Source of the DNA: Halovivax limisalsi
GTDB taxonomy: Archaea > Halobacteriota > Halobacteria > Halobacteriales > Natrialbaceae
Reading direction: 5' to 3'
DNA: 64,000 nucleotides
NCBI RefSeq assembly: GCF_023093535.1
Contig: NZ_CP095757.1
Coordinates: 3,720,001-3,784,000, forward strand
Of the stretch, positions 8,892 through 17,770 are shown piece by piece. Position 1 is the stretch's first letter; each line of letters begins with the position of its first letter. The position numbers and the translations under genes were made by a program. The notes below the pieces were generated by a model that saw only the letters and a list, made by a program, of their open reading frames with translations, made no database searches and was not told the origin of the DNA.

Positions 8892-9161
8892 TCACTCCTC
8901 CATCGGGCCGAAGAGCGCTTCTCCGGCATCAGTCGGCGTCGTGCCTTCCCAGTCGTCCCGATCGGCGGTCGCCGTCTCTAGCTTCGAACTCGGGTTCGGG
9001 TTGACTTCGAGAACGGAACCGACCAACGTCGCCGGGATTTCGTCGTTCGATTCGATTCCCAACCGATCCCTGATCTCTTTCGGGAGCGTTACTCGCCCGC
9101 GGTCGTCTACCGTGAGCGTGAGTTCCTCTCCGTGGTTCGCTTCGTGGGAGGACTTTCCCAT
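8892..9161 (-). CDS. AbrB/MazE-type antitoxin
   Basis: An 89-residue protein with a swapped-hairpin AbrB DNA-binding domain. The signature DRGRVTLPKEIRDRLGI sits near residues 19-35. The acidic C-terminal tail would neutralise the PIN toxin encoded next. An AT-richer promoter region lies upstream (9162-9230), and autoregulation is expected for this family. Confidence 0.87.
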   Translation of the reverse strand: MGKSSHEANHGEELTLTVDDRGRVTLPKEIRDRLGIESNDEIPATLVGSVLEVNPNPSSKLETATADRDDWEGTTPTDAGEALFGPMEE

Positions 9162-9448
9162 TTATGGATCTACAATACCCACTATTGCGTTGACATACAA
9201 AACGCTTGCGCCCCTGGGAGCCGTCGACACGCAACAAGATTTTCCGCCCGGTCTCCGGCACGAATTAGAACGCCGATCGGCGGGTGTGCGCGGCGATCCT
9301 TGACATCGACTCTGTGCGCGATCGGGCAAATTCGCCACTGACGGGGCACACTCATGTGAAAAGCGTTAACACACATCATGGAGTAGCGGAAGCTAGCGTT
9401 CTCTCGTCCGCGCCGACGACGAACAGAGAACGTAACGGGGAAGGAAAA

Positions 9449-9925
9449 ATGGTCGAAGCAAACGTCACCGAAGCCGAACGGCTCGTCCGCGACTTCGTCG
9501 CCTGGGAGAACGGCGACGAATCGAAGATCGACGTCGTCTCCGAATCGCTCGACATGTACAATCCGGGCTTGCCGGGCGGGGAAGCCCACGACCGCGAGGC
9601 GGTCGCCGACTACCTGCACGAAAGCCGAACGGGGTTCCCAGACGTCAGGTTCACGATCGAGGAGCTGGCAAGCACCGGGAACGTCGTACTGGCAGAGTTG
9701 CGCGTGACAGGAACCCACAGGGGTTCGTTCAAGGGCATCCCGCCGACGGGTCGTCACGTGGAATTTGGGGCGATGGCGAAGTACGTCGTGGCGGACGATA
9801 CCGTCGTGGAATGTCACATCCACTACGACACGCGGACGCTCGCCGACCAGCTCGGGTTGTCCTTTCCGGAGGTCATCGGTCAACTCCCGAAACTCGTCCG
9901 CGGAAAGCTGCAAACGTACAGGTGA
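9449..9925 (+). CDS. SnoaL-like ester cyclase / polyketide-cyclase fold protein
   Basis: A 158-residue protein of the NTF2-like SnoaL group, which in characterised members catalyses ring closure or hydrolysis of small molecules. Recognisable segments are MYNPGLPGGEAHDREAVADY and GSFKGIPPTGRHVEF, including the family Asp/His positions. The ATG at 9449 is preceded by a purine-rich GGGGAAGG, a good ribosome-binding site, so the 55 codons open upstream were excluded. Substrate unknown. Confidence 0.85.
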   Translation: MVEANVTEAERLVRDFVAWENGDESKIDVVSESLDMYNPGLPGGEAHDREAVADYLHESRTGFPDVRFTIEELASTGNVVLAELRVTGTHRGSFKGIPPTGRHVEFGAMAKYVVADDTVVECHIHYDTRTLADQLGLSFPEVIGQLPKLVRGKLQTYR

Positions 9926-9932
9926 GCGAGGA

Positions 9933-10124
9933 ATGATCGCACCGACCACCAGCCGGTTCGTGCGGGCGTCGGGTGAGCGGACGAAACCCCGCGGCGAAAC
10001 GCGCAACCGGGGCGTCTCGGCTCGTTCACTCACACCCATCCTTCTTGGGATCGTCGTGCTTTCGATTCTCGTATCGATCGTCGCCGTGATCCGAATCAGC
10101 TTTCGGCCTCGCCGAGAGTGTTGA
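9933..10124 (+). CDS. Possible small single-TM protein
   Basis: A 63-residue frame starting eight bases after the SnoaL stop and preceded by GCGAGG. The N-terminal half is basic and polar; one clear hydrophobic helix (ILLGIVVLSILVSIVAVI) spans residues ~34-52, then the chain ends in RPRREC. Close spacing suggests co-transcription. No homologue recognised, and it could be fortuitous. Confidence 0.42.
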   Translation: MIAPTTSRFVRASGERTKPRGETRNRGVSARSLTPILLGIVVLSILVSIVAVIRISFRPRREC

Positions 10125-10187
10125 GACGATCGTCGCGATCGTCTCCCCGGCGGTCGGCACTCCATCGCGAGGGGCGCCGTCCCGCGC

Positions 10188-11036
10188 TCACGCGTCCTCC
10201 TCGCGATCGCCCGTCCAGGTGACGGTCCGGCCCCAGGTGGTCGCCTTCCCCCAGAGGCCCGAGCGCATGCACTCCAGTTCGACGATCTGGGAGTTGTCGA
10301 CGAACAGGTTGACCTCGGGCCCGAAGTTCTTGACGTACCACTCGAACATCTCGGGTCCGGGGGCCTCGAACACGAGGTTCTCGATCCCGAGCTCGTTCGC
10401 GATCCGGTAGGCGACGTCGGTCCGCCACTCGAGGACCTCCTCGGTGATCCCCTCGGCTTCGACCATCAGGAGCTCGGCGCCCGCGTCCAGGTGGCGACGA
10501 CCCTCCTCGATGGCCTGCTCGGGATCCTGCTGGCCCTGCTCTTCGAGGATCTCGGGGTCGGTCGCGCCGCCGGCGCCGAACTGGACGTTGATCTCCGGTT
10601 TCGGCTGTATCTCGTAGTCCCGGGCGACGGTCTCCGTCAGCCGCACCACGTCGTCGGTTCCGATGGCGAGGAAGCCGCTCGATAGTTCGACGATGTCGAA
10701 CCCGAGCCGTTCGGCCTCCTCGAAGTACCGCTCGACTTTGTCGTTGTCGCGGATCAGTACGTTCTCGACGAAGCCGCCGGTCGAGACCCTCACGTCGTAC
10801 TCGTGGCAGATATCGATCAGCTCGCGGACGGCGTCCTCTGGCATCAGCGCGAACGAACCGCCGCTGAACTTGTAGATGTCCACCCAGCGGCCCATCGTCT
10901 CGAGGATGTCGCGCAGCTCCCGGGGACCCATCGGGTCGTAGTACGGGCCGCGGATCTCGGTGATCCCCTTCTCCCTGGGCTTTTCCTCCCGCTCGTTGAA
11001 CGACAGGAAATCGAACGCTCGGTCTGTCTCGGGCAT
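10188..11036 (-). CDS. Phosphosulfolactate synthase-like (ComA family) protein
   Basis: A 282-residue TIM-barrel protein of the ComA family. Characterised members add sulfite to phosphoenolpyruvate, the first step of one coenzyme M route. Recognisable stretches are GRWVDIYKFSGGSF, VSTGGFVENVL, GFDIVELSSGF and NLVFEAPGP. Start at ATG 11036 (MPETDRAFDFL). It lies 85 bp downstream of an MmgE/PrpD gene on the same strand, so the two are probably co-transcribed. Haloarchaea are not methanogens, so the product here may be sulfolactate or another compound; that part is inference. Confidence 0.82.
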   Translation of the reverse strand: MPETDRAFDFLSFNEREEKPREKGITEIRGPYYDPMGPRELRDILETMGRWVDIYKFSGGSFALMPEDAVRELIDICHEYDVRVSTGGFVENVLIRDNDKVERYFEEAERLGFDIVELSSGFLAIGTDDVVRLTETVARDYEIQPKPEINVQFGAGGATDPEILEEQGQQDPEQAIEEGRRHLDAGAELLMVEAEGITEEVLEWRTDVAYRIANELGIENLVFEAPGPEMFEWYVKNFGPEVNLFVDNSQIVELECMRSGLWGKATTWGRTVTWTGDREEDA

Positions 11037-11121
11037 GGGAATCCCGACCACGAGCAGCACCAAAACGCTGTCAGGGTCTGCGGTGGCCCCGACGTCCGGT
11101 CGCCGGTCGCGCGACCGACCG

Positions 11122-12471
11122 TCAGGCCAGCAGCGCGGTCAGGTCCGATACGTCGTGGGCCTCCAGGTTGCGCACCGTCCGGACGATCTCGTCCCGCTCG
11201 CCGGTCGACAGGTACTCGCCGGCCACGCCGTCGAACTTCTCCTCGAGACCCGCCCAGCCGATCGGATCGCTGGGGTGGCCACGGAAGGCGTCCTTCTCGA
11301 CGCGGTAGGTCGTGCCGTCGTCCATCGTGACGTCGACGATCGCCGGCATCTCGCCGTTCTCGAAGCGCTCGGTGAGTTCGGGGTCCGCGGTCACGTCGAC
11401 CACCCGGAGGAGGTCCTGGACGTCCGCCGCGAGGATGCGGTCGCGCTCGTACTGGGAAAGCGAGAGGTCCCGATCGACGAGCGCCGCCGCGAGCATGTAC
11501 GGCAGGGAGTGATCCGCCTGGGCCCGGTTCTCGACCTCGTAGCGGTTGCCCTCGCCGCCGCCGATGATCAGCTTCGCGCCGGCGAACGTCTCGAGCTTGA
11601 TCCCCGCGACGTCGTCGGGGTCGATGGCCTCGCGCTCGGCGAGTTCCACCACGCCCTCGACGGCGGACTGGGCGTAGGTCTCGGCGACGTAGCGCTTGGT
11701 CATCACGTCGTGGACGCGCTCGCCCGGCGTCAGGTCGACCTCGAAGGGGCCCGAGATGACCTCCTGCCACCCCCGCTGGCCCTCGAAGAGGTCGCGCGGG
11801 CCGTCCATCCCGTTCCCGGCGAGCATCGCGGCGTAGGTCGCGTTGCGCGCCGCGTTCGCCGAGGCGATGCCCTTCCACTCGTTGATCCCGCCGGTGCGAG
11901 TCACCCGCAGCGCGTTGTGGGCCGTCCCGGCGATGGCGATGGCGTTCTGGGTCTCCAGCTCGTCGAGGCCGAGCAGCGTCGCGACGCCGGCGGCGGCCGC
12001 GATCACCGTGTGGGTGACGTGGTCGAAGCCCTCGTCGCGAACGGGCGCGTTCCAGGCCAGCTCCCCCTGGATCTCGTAGGCGACCGCGAGCCCGGCGAGG
12101 AGGTCTGCACCCGTGCGCTCGGCGTACTCGCCGGCGGCGACGGCGGCCGCGATGGTGTCGCTCGGGTGCGGCGTCTCGCCGGGCGCGAGGAACGAATCCA
12201 TGTAATCGAGGTACCGGGTGAGCGCGGTGTTGTGCATCGCCGCCTGGACCGGCGAAGCACCGCGATCGCGCCCCCAGAGCGTACAGGGGCCGCCGTCCTC
12301 GAGGTCCGTCACCGTCCGGTAGACCACCTCCGTCGGGTCCGCCTCCTCGGCGGCGATCGCGATCGCGATCGAGTCGAGGACGCGACGCTTCAGCGCGTCG
12401 CGAACGTCCTCCGAGAGGTCCTCGTACGCGGTCTCCTGGACGAAGCGGGCGAGATCGAGCGTCGTCGTCAT
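11122..12471 (-). CDS. MmgE/PrpD family protein
   Basis: A 449-residue member of the MmgE/PrpD superfamily, which includes 2-methylcitrate dehydratase and cis-aconitate decarboxylase. Typical features are an all-helical N-terminal domain (residues ~1-260), a MHNTALTRYLDYMDSF segment near the active site, THTVIAAAAGVATLLGL, and a MTKRYVAETYAQ-like motif leading into the C-terminal alpha/beta lid. Start at ATG 12471. No methylcitrate synthase or lyase is near, and its partner is the ComA-like gene, so the substrate is uncertain. Confidence 0.88.
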   Translation of the reverse strand: MTTTLDLARFVQETAYEDLSEDVRDALKRRVLDSIAIAIAAEEADPTEVVYRTVTDLEDGGPCTLWGRDRGASPVQAAMHNTALTRYLDYMDSFLAPGETPHPSDTIAAAVAAGEYAERTGADLLAGLAVAYEIQGELAWNAPVRDEGFDHVTHTVIAAAAGVATLLGLDELETQNAIAIAGTAHNALRVTRTGGINEWKGIASANAARNATYAAMLAGNGMDGPRDLFEGQRGWQEVISGPFEVDLTPGERVHDVMTKRYVAETYAQSAVEGVVELAEREAIDPDDVAGIKLETFAGAKLIIGGGEGNRYEVENRAQADHSLPYMLAAALVDRDLSLSQYERDRILAADVQDLLRVVDVTADPELTERFENGEMPAIVDVTMDDGTTYRVEKDAFRGHPSDPIGWAGLEEKFDGVAGEYLSTGERDEIVRTVRNLEAHDVSDLTALLA

Positions 12472-12565
12472 GGCCGCGACTCCCACGACCGGCGTGAAAC
12501 CGCTTTGCATCGTCCCCGCCCGGCTTCACCCCGACTCGTCCGGGGGCCGATGCACCCGGTATCGC

Positions 12566-12735
12566 CGGCCCGTCGAGCGGCCGACCCGGGCGGGGCCGCC
12601 GGCCAGTCGAGCGGCCGACCCGGGCGGGGCCGCCGGCCAGTCGAGCGGTCGCCCCGGGCGGGGCCGCCGGCCAGTCGAGCGGTCGCCCCGGGCGGGGCCG
12701 CCGGCCAGTCGAGCGGTCGCCCCGGTCGATCCCGC
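12566..12735. repeat. Five tandem 34-bp repeats
   Basis: Five head-to-tail 34-bp units (12566, 12600, 12634, 12668, 12702), each beginning CGGCC and containing GTCGAGCGG and, in units 1-4, GGGCGGGGCCGC. Units 3 and 4 are identical, units 1 and 2 share CCGACCC where later ones have TCGCCCC, and the last unit diverges at its end. The block sits between the divergent PrpD and methyltransferase genes. 34 is not a multiple of three, so it is unlikely to be coding. Confidence 0.9.
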
Positions 12736-12757
12736 CGGCCCGACGCCGAAGTCACAC

Positions 12758-12768
12758 CGCTTATGGCG
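12758..12768 (+). promoter_or_regulatory. TATA-like promoter of the O-methyltransferase gene
   Basis: A CCGCTTATGG box is centred about 27 nt before the ATG at 12790. That spacing fits a leaderless haloarchaeal transcript beginning at the start codon. It also argues that the ATG inside this box (12763) is not the translation start. Confidence 0.45.
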
Positions 12769-12789
12769 CTCTCCACCCTCCGCTCGCGC

Positions 12790-13452
12790 ATGCCTCGCTA
12801 CATCGACGAGTCGGCCGAGCGATACGTTCGGGCGGTCGGCCCCGACCACGACGAGACCCACGCGGCGATGGCCGCTTTCGCCGACGAACACGACTTTCCG
12901 ATCATCGGGCCCGTCGCGGGCGGCGTCCTCCGTTCGTACGCCGCCGCACGCCGCGCCGAGCGCGTCTTCGAGTTCGGTTCGGGCTTTGGCTACTCCGCCT
13001 ACTGGCTCCTCCAGGGAATGGCCGACGACGGCGAAATCGTCCTCACCGAACTCGACGCCGAAGAACTCGAGAAAGGCGAGGAGTTTCTCGCCGACGCCGG
13101 CGAAGCCGACCGGGCGACGTTCGAACGCGGCGACGCGCTCGAGATCGCCCAGGAGTACGACGGACCGTTCGACGTCGTCCTGATCGACCACCAGAAGTCG
13201 CGCTACGCCGACGCGTTCGAGCTGATCCGCGAGAAACTCGCACCCGGCGGCGTCGTCATCGCGGACAACGTGCTCTACGGCGGGCACGACTACCACGACA
13301 GCCTGGCGTACGTCGAGGGCGACGGCGAGTTACCCGACGACGAGAACGCCCGCGGGATCGTCCGGTACCTCGAGACGGTCCGGTCGGCCGATGGCTTTCA
13401 GACGTCGGTCATTCCCGTCGGAAGCGGGCTCGCGGTGACGGTTCGAGCGTAG
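12790..13452 (+). CDS. SAM-dependent O-methyltransferase (class I, family 3-like)
   Basis: A 220-residue methyltransferase like bacterial and archaeal catechol-type O-methyltransferases. Motif I (VFEFGSGFGYSAYWLL) binds SAM. An acidic residue follows in VLTELDAEE, and a post-motif FDVVLIDHQKSRYADA and ADNVLYGG match the metal-binding segment of the family. Start at ATG 12790; 12763 is an alternative nine codons upstream that coincides with the TATA-like box. Acceptor unknown. Confidence 0.9.
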   Translation: MPRYIDESAERYVRAVGPDHDETHAAMAAFADEHDFPIIGPVAGGVLRSYAAARRAERVFEFGSGFGYSAYWLLQGMADDGEIVLTELDAEELEKGEEFLADAGEADRATFERGDALEIAQEYDGPFDVVLIDHQKSRYADAFELIREKLAPGGVVIADNVLYGGHDYHDSLAYVEGDGELPDDENARGIVRYLETVRSADGFQTSVIPVGSGLAVTVRA

Positions 13453-13515
13453 CGCGAGGCGTCGACCCGCCGCAGCGTGATCGTCGGCCACGCCGATTGA
13501 ATCAAATTTAGTTAG

Positions 13516-13524
13516 CCTTATTAA
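13516..13524 (+). promoter_or_regulatory. Likely TATA box of the lipoprotein gene
   Basis: CTTATTAAT lies about 30 nt before the ATG at 13551 in a locally AT-rich stretch (13500-13548). The spacing suits a leaderless transcript. Confidence 0.4.
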
Positions 13525-13550
13525 TCGTCTGTGAAATTTAAATGTAAGGC

Positions 13551-14546
13551 ATGGATAGGCGACAGTACCTCGGAGTTTCGAGTGCCGTAGTCGCAGGAAT
13601 ACTGGGTGGCTGTAGTACGGGCGGCGGGTCGGACGACTCGACAGATGGCGACGGGACCGACGGTGGGGCCGACGAATCGGACGACGGGGCCGATTCCGGC
13701 GGCGAGGGGCGTCCCGATTTGGGCGACGAGCCGCTCGAGATGGACGAGGCGGTGGTCTTCTACACCGAAGATGGGAGCGAAGAACTCGCGTTCTGGCTGG
13801 GCGAGCCCGAGTTCACACCCGCCCTCGTCACCGACCGGCGCGAACAGGGGATCATCTCGTCCGATCACCCGGACGGGGCGTTCTTCCTGACCGTCGAGGT
13901 CGGCCTCGAGAACACCGGCGACGGTGCGGTCGACATGCCCTCGGGCGTCGATCTCACCGTCGACGGACAGACCTACAGTCACGTGCGGACCGCCCTCGCC
14001 GACGAGTACGATCCGTTCGCGGAGATCCAGCCCGGCGAGACGGTGACCCAGACGCTCGTCTTCGACGTCCCGGACGTCTCGGAGACGGGCCGGCTGGCGG
14101 TCGAGTGGGGCCGGCTGGACACCGCCACGGCCGAGTGGGCGATCGACCTCGGGTCGGTCGAGCGACGCTCGCTCGGCCTCGACGCGATCGAACCGACCGA
14201 GCGCGTGACGGTCGGTACCGACGCCGTCCAGTACACCCTCTCCGTCGAGGACGTCGCGGAACGGACCGACGAGGATGACAAGCAGTCCGTCCACGTGACG
14301 CTGCGAGCGGCGAACACCGGCCAGGTGGTGGCCCAGGACCCGACGCTCCGGGGGGTGAGGCTGCACGCCGACGGCGAGTCGTACGAACCGGTCGCGTACG
14401 ACGGCGACGACGCATACGCGGTCGAGGAGCTGGCACCCGGCGACGTTGCGACCGGCATCCTCGCGTTTCAGGTGCCCGCCACGGCCGAAGACTATCGGTT
14501 CCGGATCCAGCTGACGATGGAGCTGGCGGCAACCTGGGAGTTGTGA
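13551..14546 (+). CDS. Tat lipoprotein with DUF4352-like repeats
   Basis: A 331-residue exported protein. The N-terminus carries a twin-arginine signal (MDRRQYLGVSSAVVAGILGGC) and a lipobox, with Cys21 as the probable lipid anchor. Then comes a Gly/Asp-rich linker to about residue 60. Two immunoglobulin-like beta domains follow (about 65-200 and 215-331), each with the pattern seen in DUF4352 telokin-like domains (HPDGAFFLTVEVGLENTGDG; QSVHVTLRAANTGQ). Function unknown; it should sit on the outer face of the membrane. Confidence 0.85.
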   Translation: MDRRQYLGVSSAVVAGILGGCSTGGGSDDSTDGDGTDGGADESDDGADSGGEGRPDLGDEPLEMDEAVVFYTEDGSEELAFWLGEPEFTPALVTDRREQGIISSDHPDGAFFLTVEVGLENTGDGAVDMPSGVDLTVDGQTYSHVRTALADEYDPFAEIQPGETVTQTLVFDVPDVSETGRLAVEWGRLDTATAEWAIDLGSVERRSLGLDAIEPTERVTVGTDAVQYTLSVEDVAERTDEDDKQSVHVTLRAANTGQVVAQDPTLRGVRLHADGESYEPVAYDGDDAYAVEELAPGDVATGILAFQVPATAEDYRFRIQLTMELAATWEL

Positions 14547-14725
14547 GGTTGCGGTGCCACCTCGCTACGCTGGACGTTCTCCGTTCGGACGGTCGCCTCG
14601 AAACCGCGCCGAGCTGGAGCGCGGCGAGGGATTGCCGTCGGTACCATGGAATCTCACTCCCGACGTGCGCTGTGTGAACGGCGCACCTACCGTTGCGGAG
14701 TGTAAAAGCGGGTTGCCCGTCGCCG

Positions 14726-15136
14726 CTAGAGAACGATCGTTTCGACTTCCTCGACGTCGACGAAGTCAGGATCGCCGGTATAGAGCGTCCCACAGTCGTC
14801 GTGGAGGCTGGCTGTTGCGACGTGAATCGCGTCCGCGTACGAGAGTTCGCACGTTCCTCGTTCGTAATATTTGTATCGGAGATCCGCCGCGTGAGATGCG
14901 ATCTCGTCGATCAGCGGCATACTTTCGATCTCGGTCGACTGCATCAGGATGTCGACTGCCTCCGCGGCGCGCTCTCGCCTCTCGACAGATTGTATGCGGT
15001 AGCGGACCTCTGCAACCACTGTGGGTGCGATGAGCCCACCTTCAGTCGCCGCCTCGCGTATCACCGCCTCCGCATCCGCGGACGAATCGCCGTCCAAGAG
15101 GTATTCGAGCCAGATCCACGAATCAAGAAAGTCCAT
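14726..15136 (-). CDS. PIN-domain toxin (VapC-like)
   Basis: A 136-residue PIN nuclease. The N-terminal MDFLDSWIWLEYLL supplies the first Asp and Glu, CELSYADAIHVATA the middle Asp, and LYTGDPDFVDV the C-terminal Asp. It starts one base after the antitoxin stop, so translation is coupled. The second AbrB/PIN pair in the window. Confidence 0.87.
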   Translation of the reverse strand: MDFLDSWIWLEYLLDGDSSADAEAVIREAATEGGLIAPTVVAEVRYRIQSVERRERAAEAVDILMQSTEIESMPLIDEIASHAADLRYKYYERGTCELSYADAIHVATASLHDDCGTLYTGDPDFVDVEEVETIVL

Positions 15137-15137
15137 C

Positions 15138-15401
15138 TCAGTTCGCTCCGTCGAGATGGTCGCTCCAGGTGCGTTTCGACGCCTCGCGCATTTCGTCTAG
15201 ATCGACGTCGTCCGCATCGAGTCGTTCTTTGAGCGATCGTAGCGCCTCCATCGTCGATTCTTTCGGTCGAACGGTTATCGCGCCGGTATCGTCGAGAACG
15301 AATTCGACTTCGGATCCCGGGTCGAGTTCGAGTTTCTCTCGTATTTCCTTCGGAATCGTTACCTGCCCTTTGCTGGTGACCGTGGCGTCCTTTGTGATCA
15401 T
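15138..15401 (-). CDS. AbrB/SpoVT-type antitoxin
   Basis: An 87-residue AbrB-fold protein (ATVTSKGQVTIPKEIREKL at residues 6-24) with an acidic C-terminal half. It is immediately upstream of the PIN toxin gene and should both neutralise the toxin and repress the operon. An AT-rich promoter (TTACTAATTAGATT) lies around 15430. Confidence 0.9.
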   Translation of the reverse strand: MITKDATVTSKGQVTIPKEIREKLELDPGSEVEFVLDDTGAITVRPKESTMEALRSLKERLDADDVDLDEMREASKRTWSDHLDGAN

Positions 15402-15569
15402 CAGTTCTCTTACGCAACAATGGGTTCCTTACTAATTAGATTTTTCCTTACACCAGACGGCGCCATTGCCCTGACTGGGGGCAACCGGTGATCACGCTCG
15501 ACGAGGGCGAAGCACTCTGGAAGTAGTCGTCAACGGGCATGGACAATTCGGAATACGATCGATATCGCC

Positions 15570-16847
15570 TCAGGCCGCAACCAACCTGTACGCGCCGCCG
15601 TCCGTGTCGCCGCCGTCCGGATCGGGAGCGCGCTCGGCGTAGTAGATCGCGCCGTCGTGGACCAGCGGCGTGGACGTGACGACGCCGTCGTGATCGACGT
15701 GCCAGCGCTCGTCGCCGGTGTCGGAGTCGACCGCGTAGAGCGTCTGGTCCTTCGAGCCGAAGACCACGGTGTCGGCACAGACCGTGATCGAGCCGGTCAG
15801 GGGCCGACCCGTCTGGTACTGCCACTCGATGTCGCCGTCGTCGGCATCGAGCGCGTAGCAGTTCCCGTCGTGACTGCCGGCGAAGACGAGGTGGCGAACC
15901 GGATCGACGCCGGGGCCCGTCATGGAGAGGCCGCCGGTCTCGAGGTGCCAGTCCTCGGTCCCGTCCTCGAGGTCGACGCGATAGATGCGCTCGTCCCAGG
16001 AGCCGAAGAACGCGCCGCCGTCGTAGGTCGCGATCGGGCCCTTGATCTCGCCCTTCGTGCCGTTGTCGGGCTCGGTGTCGAACGTCCAGACGTGTTCGAG
16101 CGAGGGGTACTCCCAGCCGTAGAGGCTGCCGTCGTTCGAGCCCAGCACCATCCGGCCCGTCTTGGGGTCGATCGCCGGCGTCGAGTGCGGGTGATCCGTC
16201 GGGAGGTGGTTTGGATCCTCCCAGAGCACGTCGCCCGTCTCGGGATCGAGCGCGAACGTGCTCCCCTCCGGGTCGGCGTACTCGACCGCCACGAAGAGGC
16301 GCTCGCCGTCGTGCTTCGGACTCGAGCCGATCGACCCGCCCAGCTCCTCCGCCCAGACGGGATCGCCGGTCTCGACGTCGAACGCGTAGCAGACGCCGTC
16401 GTACGCGCCGATGTAGACGCGCCCGTCTGCGACGACCGGCGTGCCGTGGATGCCCCGGCCGTCCATGTCGGTCTCGGCGCGCCACAGCTCCTCGCCGTCG
16501 CTCGAGAGCGCTCGCAGGAGGCCGTTGTCGCCGCCGATGACGACGCCGTCGTCGGGCAGGGGGACCGCGCTCGCCTTCGCCGCGGTGTGAGTGCCCGTGT
16601 TCACTTCCGGGACTCGCCAGTCCCGTTCGACCGTCGACGGCACCGTCGCATCGGGTTCGTAGCCCCAGTTCTCGAGCGAGCGACGGAACTGTCGGACGCC
16701 CTCGGGTCGCGTCTGCTCGTCGGGCTCGCCCGAGGCGCCGCGGACCGGCGTCCCCGGATCCTGCGGGAGCTGACAGCCGGCCAGCGCGGCAAGCCCGGAG
16801 ACCGTCGTCGCCTGCAGGACAGTCCGCCGAGAAACCTTTCGCGTCAT
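15570..16847 (-). CDS. Tat-exported PQQ-like beta-propeller lipoprotein
   Basis: A 425-residue protein with a twin-arginine signal (VSRRTVLQATTVSGLAALAGC) and a lipobox Cys near residue 25. The rest is a chain of PQQ-type blades with repeating patterns such as VYIGAYDGVCYAFDVETGDP, VFAGSHDGNCYALDADDGD and VVFGSKDQTLYAVDSDTGD, about seven repeats. These domains act as BamB-like scaffolds or quinoprotein folds; catalytic PQQ residues are not evident. Probably a cell-surface lipoprotein of unknown role. Confidence 0.9.
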   Translation of the reverse strand: MTRKVSRRTVLQATTVSGLAALAGCQLPQDPGTPVRGASGEPDEQTRPEGVRQFRRSLENWGYEPDATVPSTVERDWRVPEVNTGTHTAAKASAVPLPDDGVVIGGDNGLLRALSSDGEELWRAETDMDGRGIHGTPVVADGRVYIGAYDGVCYAFDVETGDPVWAEELGGSIGSSPKHDGERLFVAVEYADPEGSTFALDPETGDVLWEDPNHLPTDHPHSTPAIDPKTGRMVLGSNDGSLYGWEYPSLEHVWTFDTEPDNGTKGEIKGPIATYDGGAFFGSWDERIYRVDLEDGTEDWHLETGGLSMTGPGVDPVRHLVFAGSHDGNCYALDADDGDIEWQYQTGRPLTGSITVCADTVVFGSKDQTLYAVDSDTGDERWHVDHDGVVTSTPLVHDGAIYYAERAPDPDGGDTDGGAYRLVAA

Positions 16848-16941
16848 TGCCCGAACGCTCTCACCCGACCCGTATCTGTCTTTCCCACTTGGTCACCGGC
16901 ACTCGTCGTTACGTCGGCTATCCGACGCCCGGATTTCCGAT

Positions 16942-17475
16942 CTATATCGGCGGCCCCCGATCGTCCGTCCCGTCCGATCGGATCGCCTCGATCGAGTCGT
17001 CGATCTCCGCGACCGCCAGCTGGACGAAGCGCTCCGCCGGTAACCCCGGGGTGACGTCGACCGTCACCATCGCGTCGCAGTCGTCGACGATCTCGGGCGC
17101 CCACCAGCCCCGCGCCAGCTTCGAGACGTCCGTGACGACCGCTTCCGCCCGGATCGCTTCCTCGTCGTCCGGGCCGTCTGCGGCCTCGTCGTCCGTTCCG
17201 TTCGCGCCGTCCGCGCCGCTGGCCGTTTCGTCCGTCCCGACGTCGTTCGTCTCGTCTGCTCCGTCCGCTGTCGGCTGGACGGTGACGAAGGCCGTCGCCC
17301 GATTCCACAGCTGGGCCGGGCTGGTCGTCACCTCCGCGTAGAGGTCCGCCAGTTCCGTCTCCTGGACGGACTCGGTTTGGATCTCCTCGCGAAGCCGCTC
17401 GAGCGCGGCGATCTTGGTCTCCGCAGGCACGCCATCGGTCACGCGCGATCCCTCCGGTAGCGCCGCATCATACAC
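16942..17475 (-). CDS. Uncharacterised haloarchaeal protein
   Basis: A 177-residue soluble acidic protein beginning MYDAALPEGSRVTDGVPAET. Two conserved-looking ends (residues 1-70 and 115-177, with KLARGWWAPEIVDDCDAMV) flank a low-complexity Asp/Gly/Thr-rich insert at about 72-108 that is probably disordered. No signal peptide and no family recognised. Confidence 0.7.
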   Translation of the reverse strand: MYDAALPEGSRVTDGVPAETKIAALERLREEIQTESVQETELADLYAEVTTSPAQLWNRATAFVTVQPTADGADETNDVGTDETASGADGANGTDDEAADGPDDEEAIRAEAVVTDVSKLARGWWAPEIVDDCDAMVTVDVTPGLPAERFVQLAVAEIDDSIEAIRSDGTDDRGPPI

Positions 17476-17770
17476 ACCGCCTGTGAGTTCGCCACGGCCC
17501 TAACGCTTGGGCTTCCCGACCGGCCGCGCGCCTCGCTCGTCACCGCCCGATCGAGCGTCCCGGCGGAGGCGAACCGGGTCGCTCGATCGAAGATATCGTT
17601 CCGTCGAGCGGGAATTCTCAGTATACCAACAGTGCGCTGCGGCTATTTCATTTTCCATAAAAATTACTGGAGCGTAATTATTTTTATTCGCGTTTAGGAA
17701 TGGTTGTATATAGTAGGAGTGCGATCGGTATGGTGTCAGCCATCGATTCCCACGGCTGGCGGAGACTACC
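17476..17770. other. AT-rich intergenic region before the large unknown gene
   Basis: No gene seen. From about 17640 to 17740 the composition drops sharply in G+C (ATTTTCCATAAAAATTAC, TTATTTTTATT), unlike its surroundings. It contains several TATA-like boxes, likely serving the gene at 17771. Confidence 0.5.

Noticed and set aside
9284-9448. Longer N-terminus for the SnoaL-like protein
   Set aside because: Non-conserved residues; a good ribosome-binding site precedes the ATG at 9449.
12566-12735. 34-bp repeats as a CRISPR array
   Set aside because: Units abut directly with no variable spacers and no cas gene is near.
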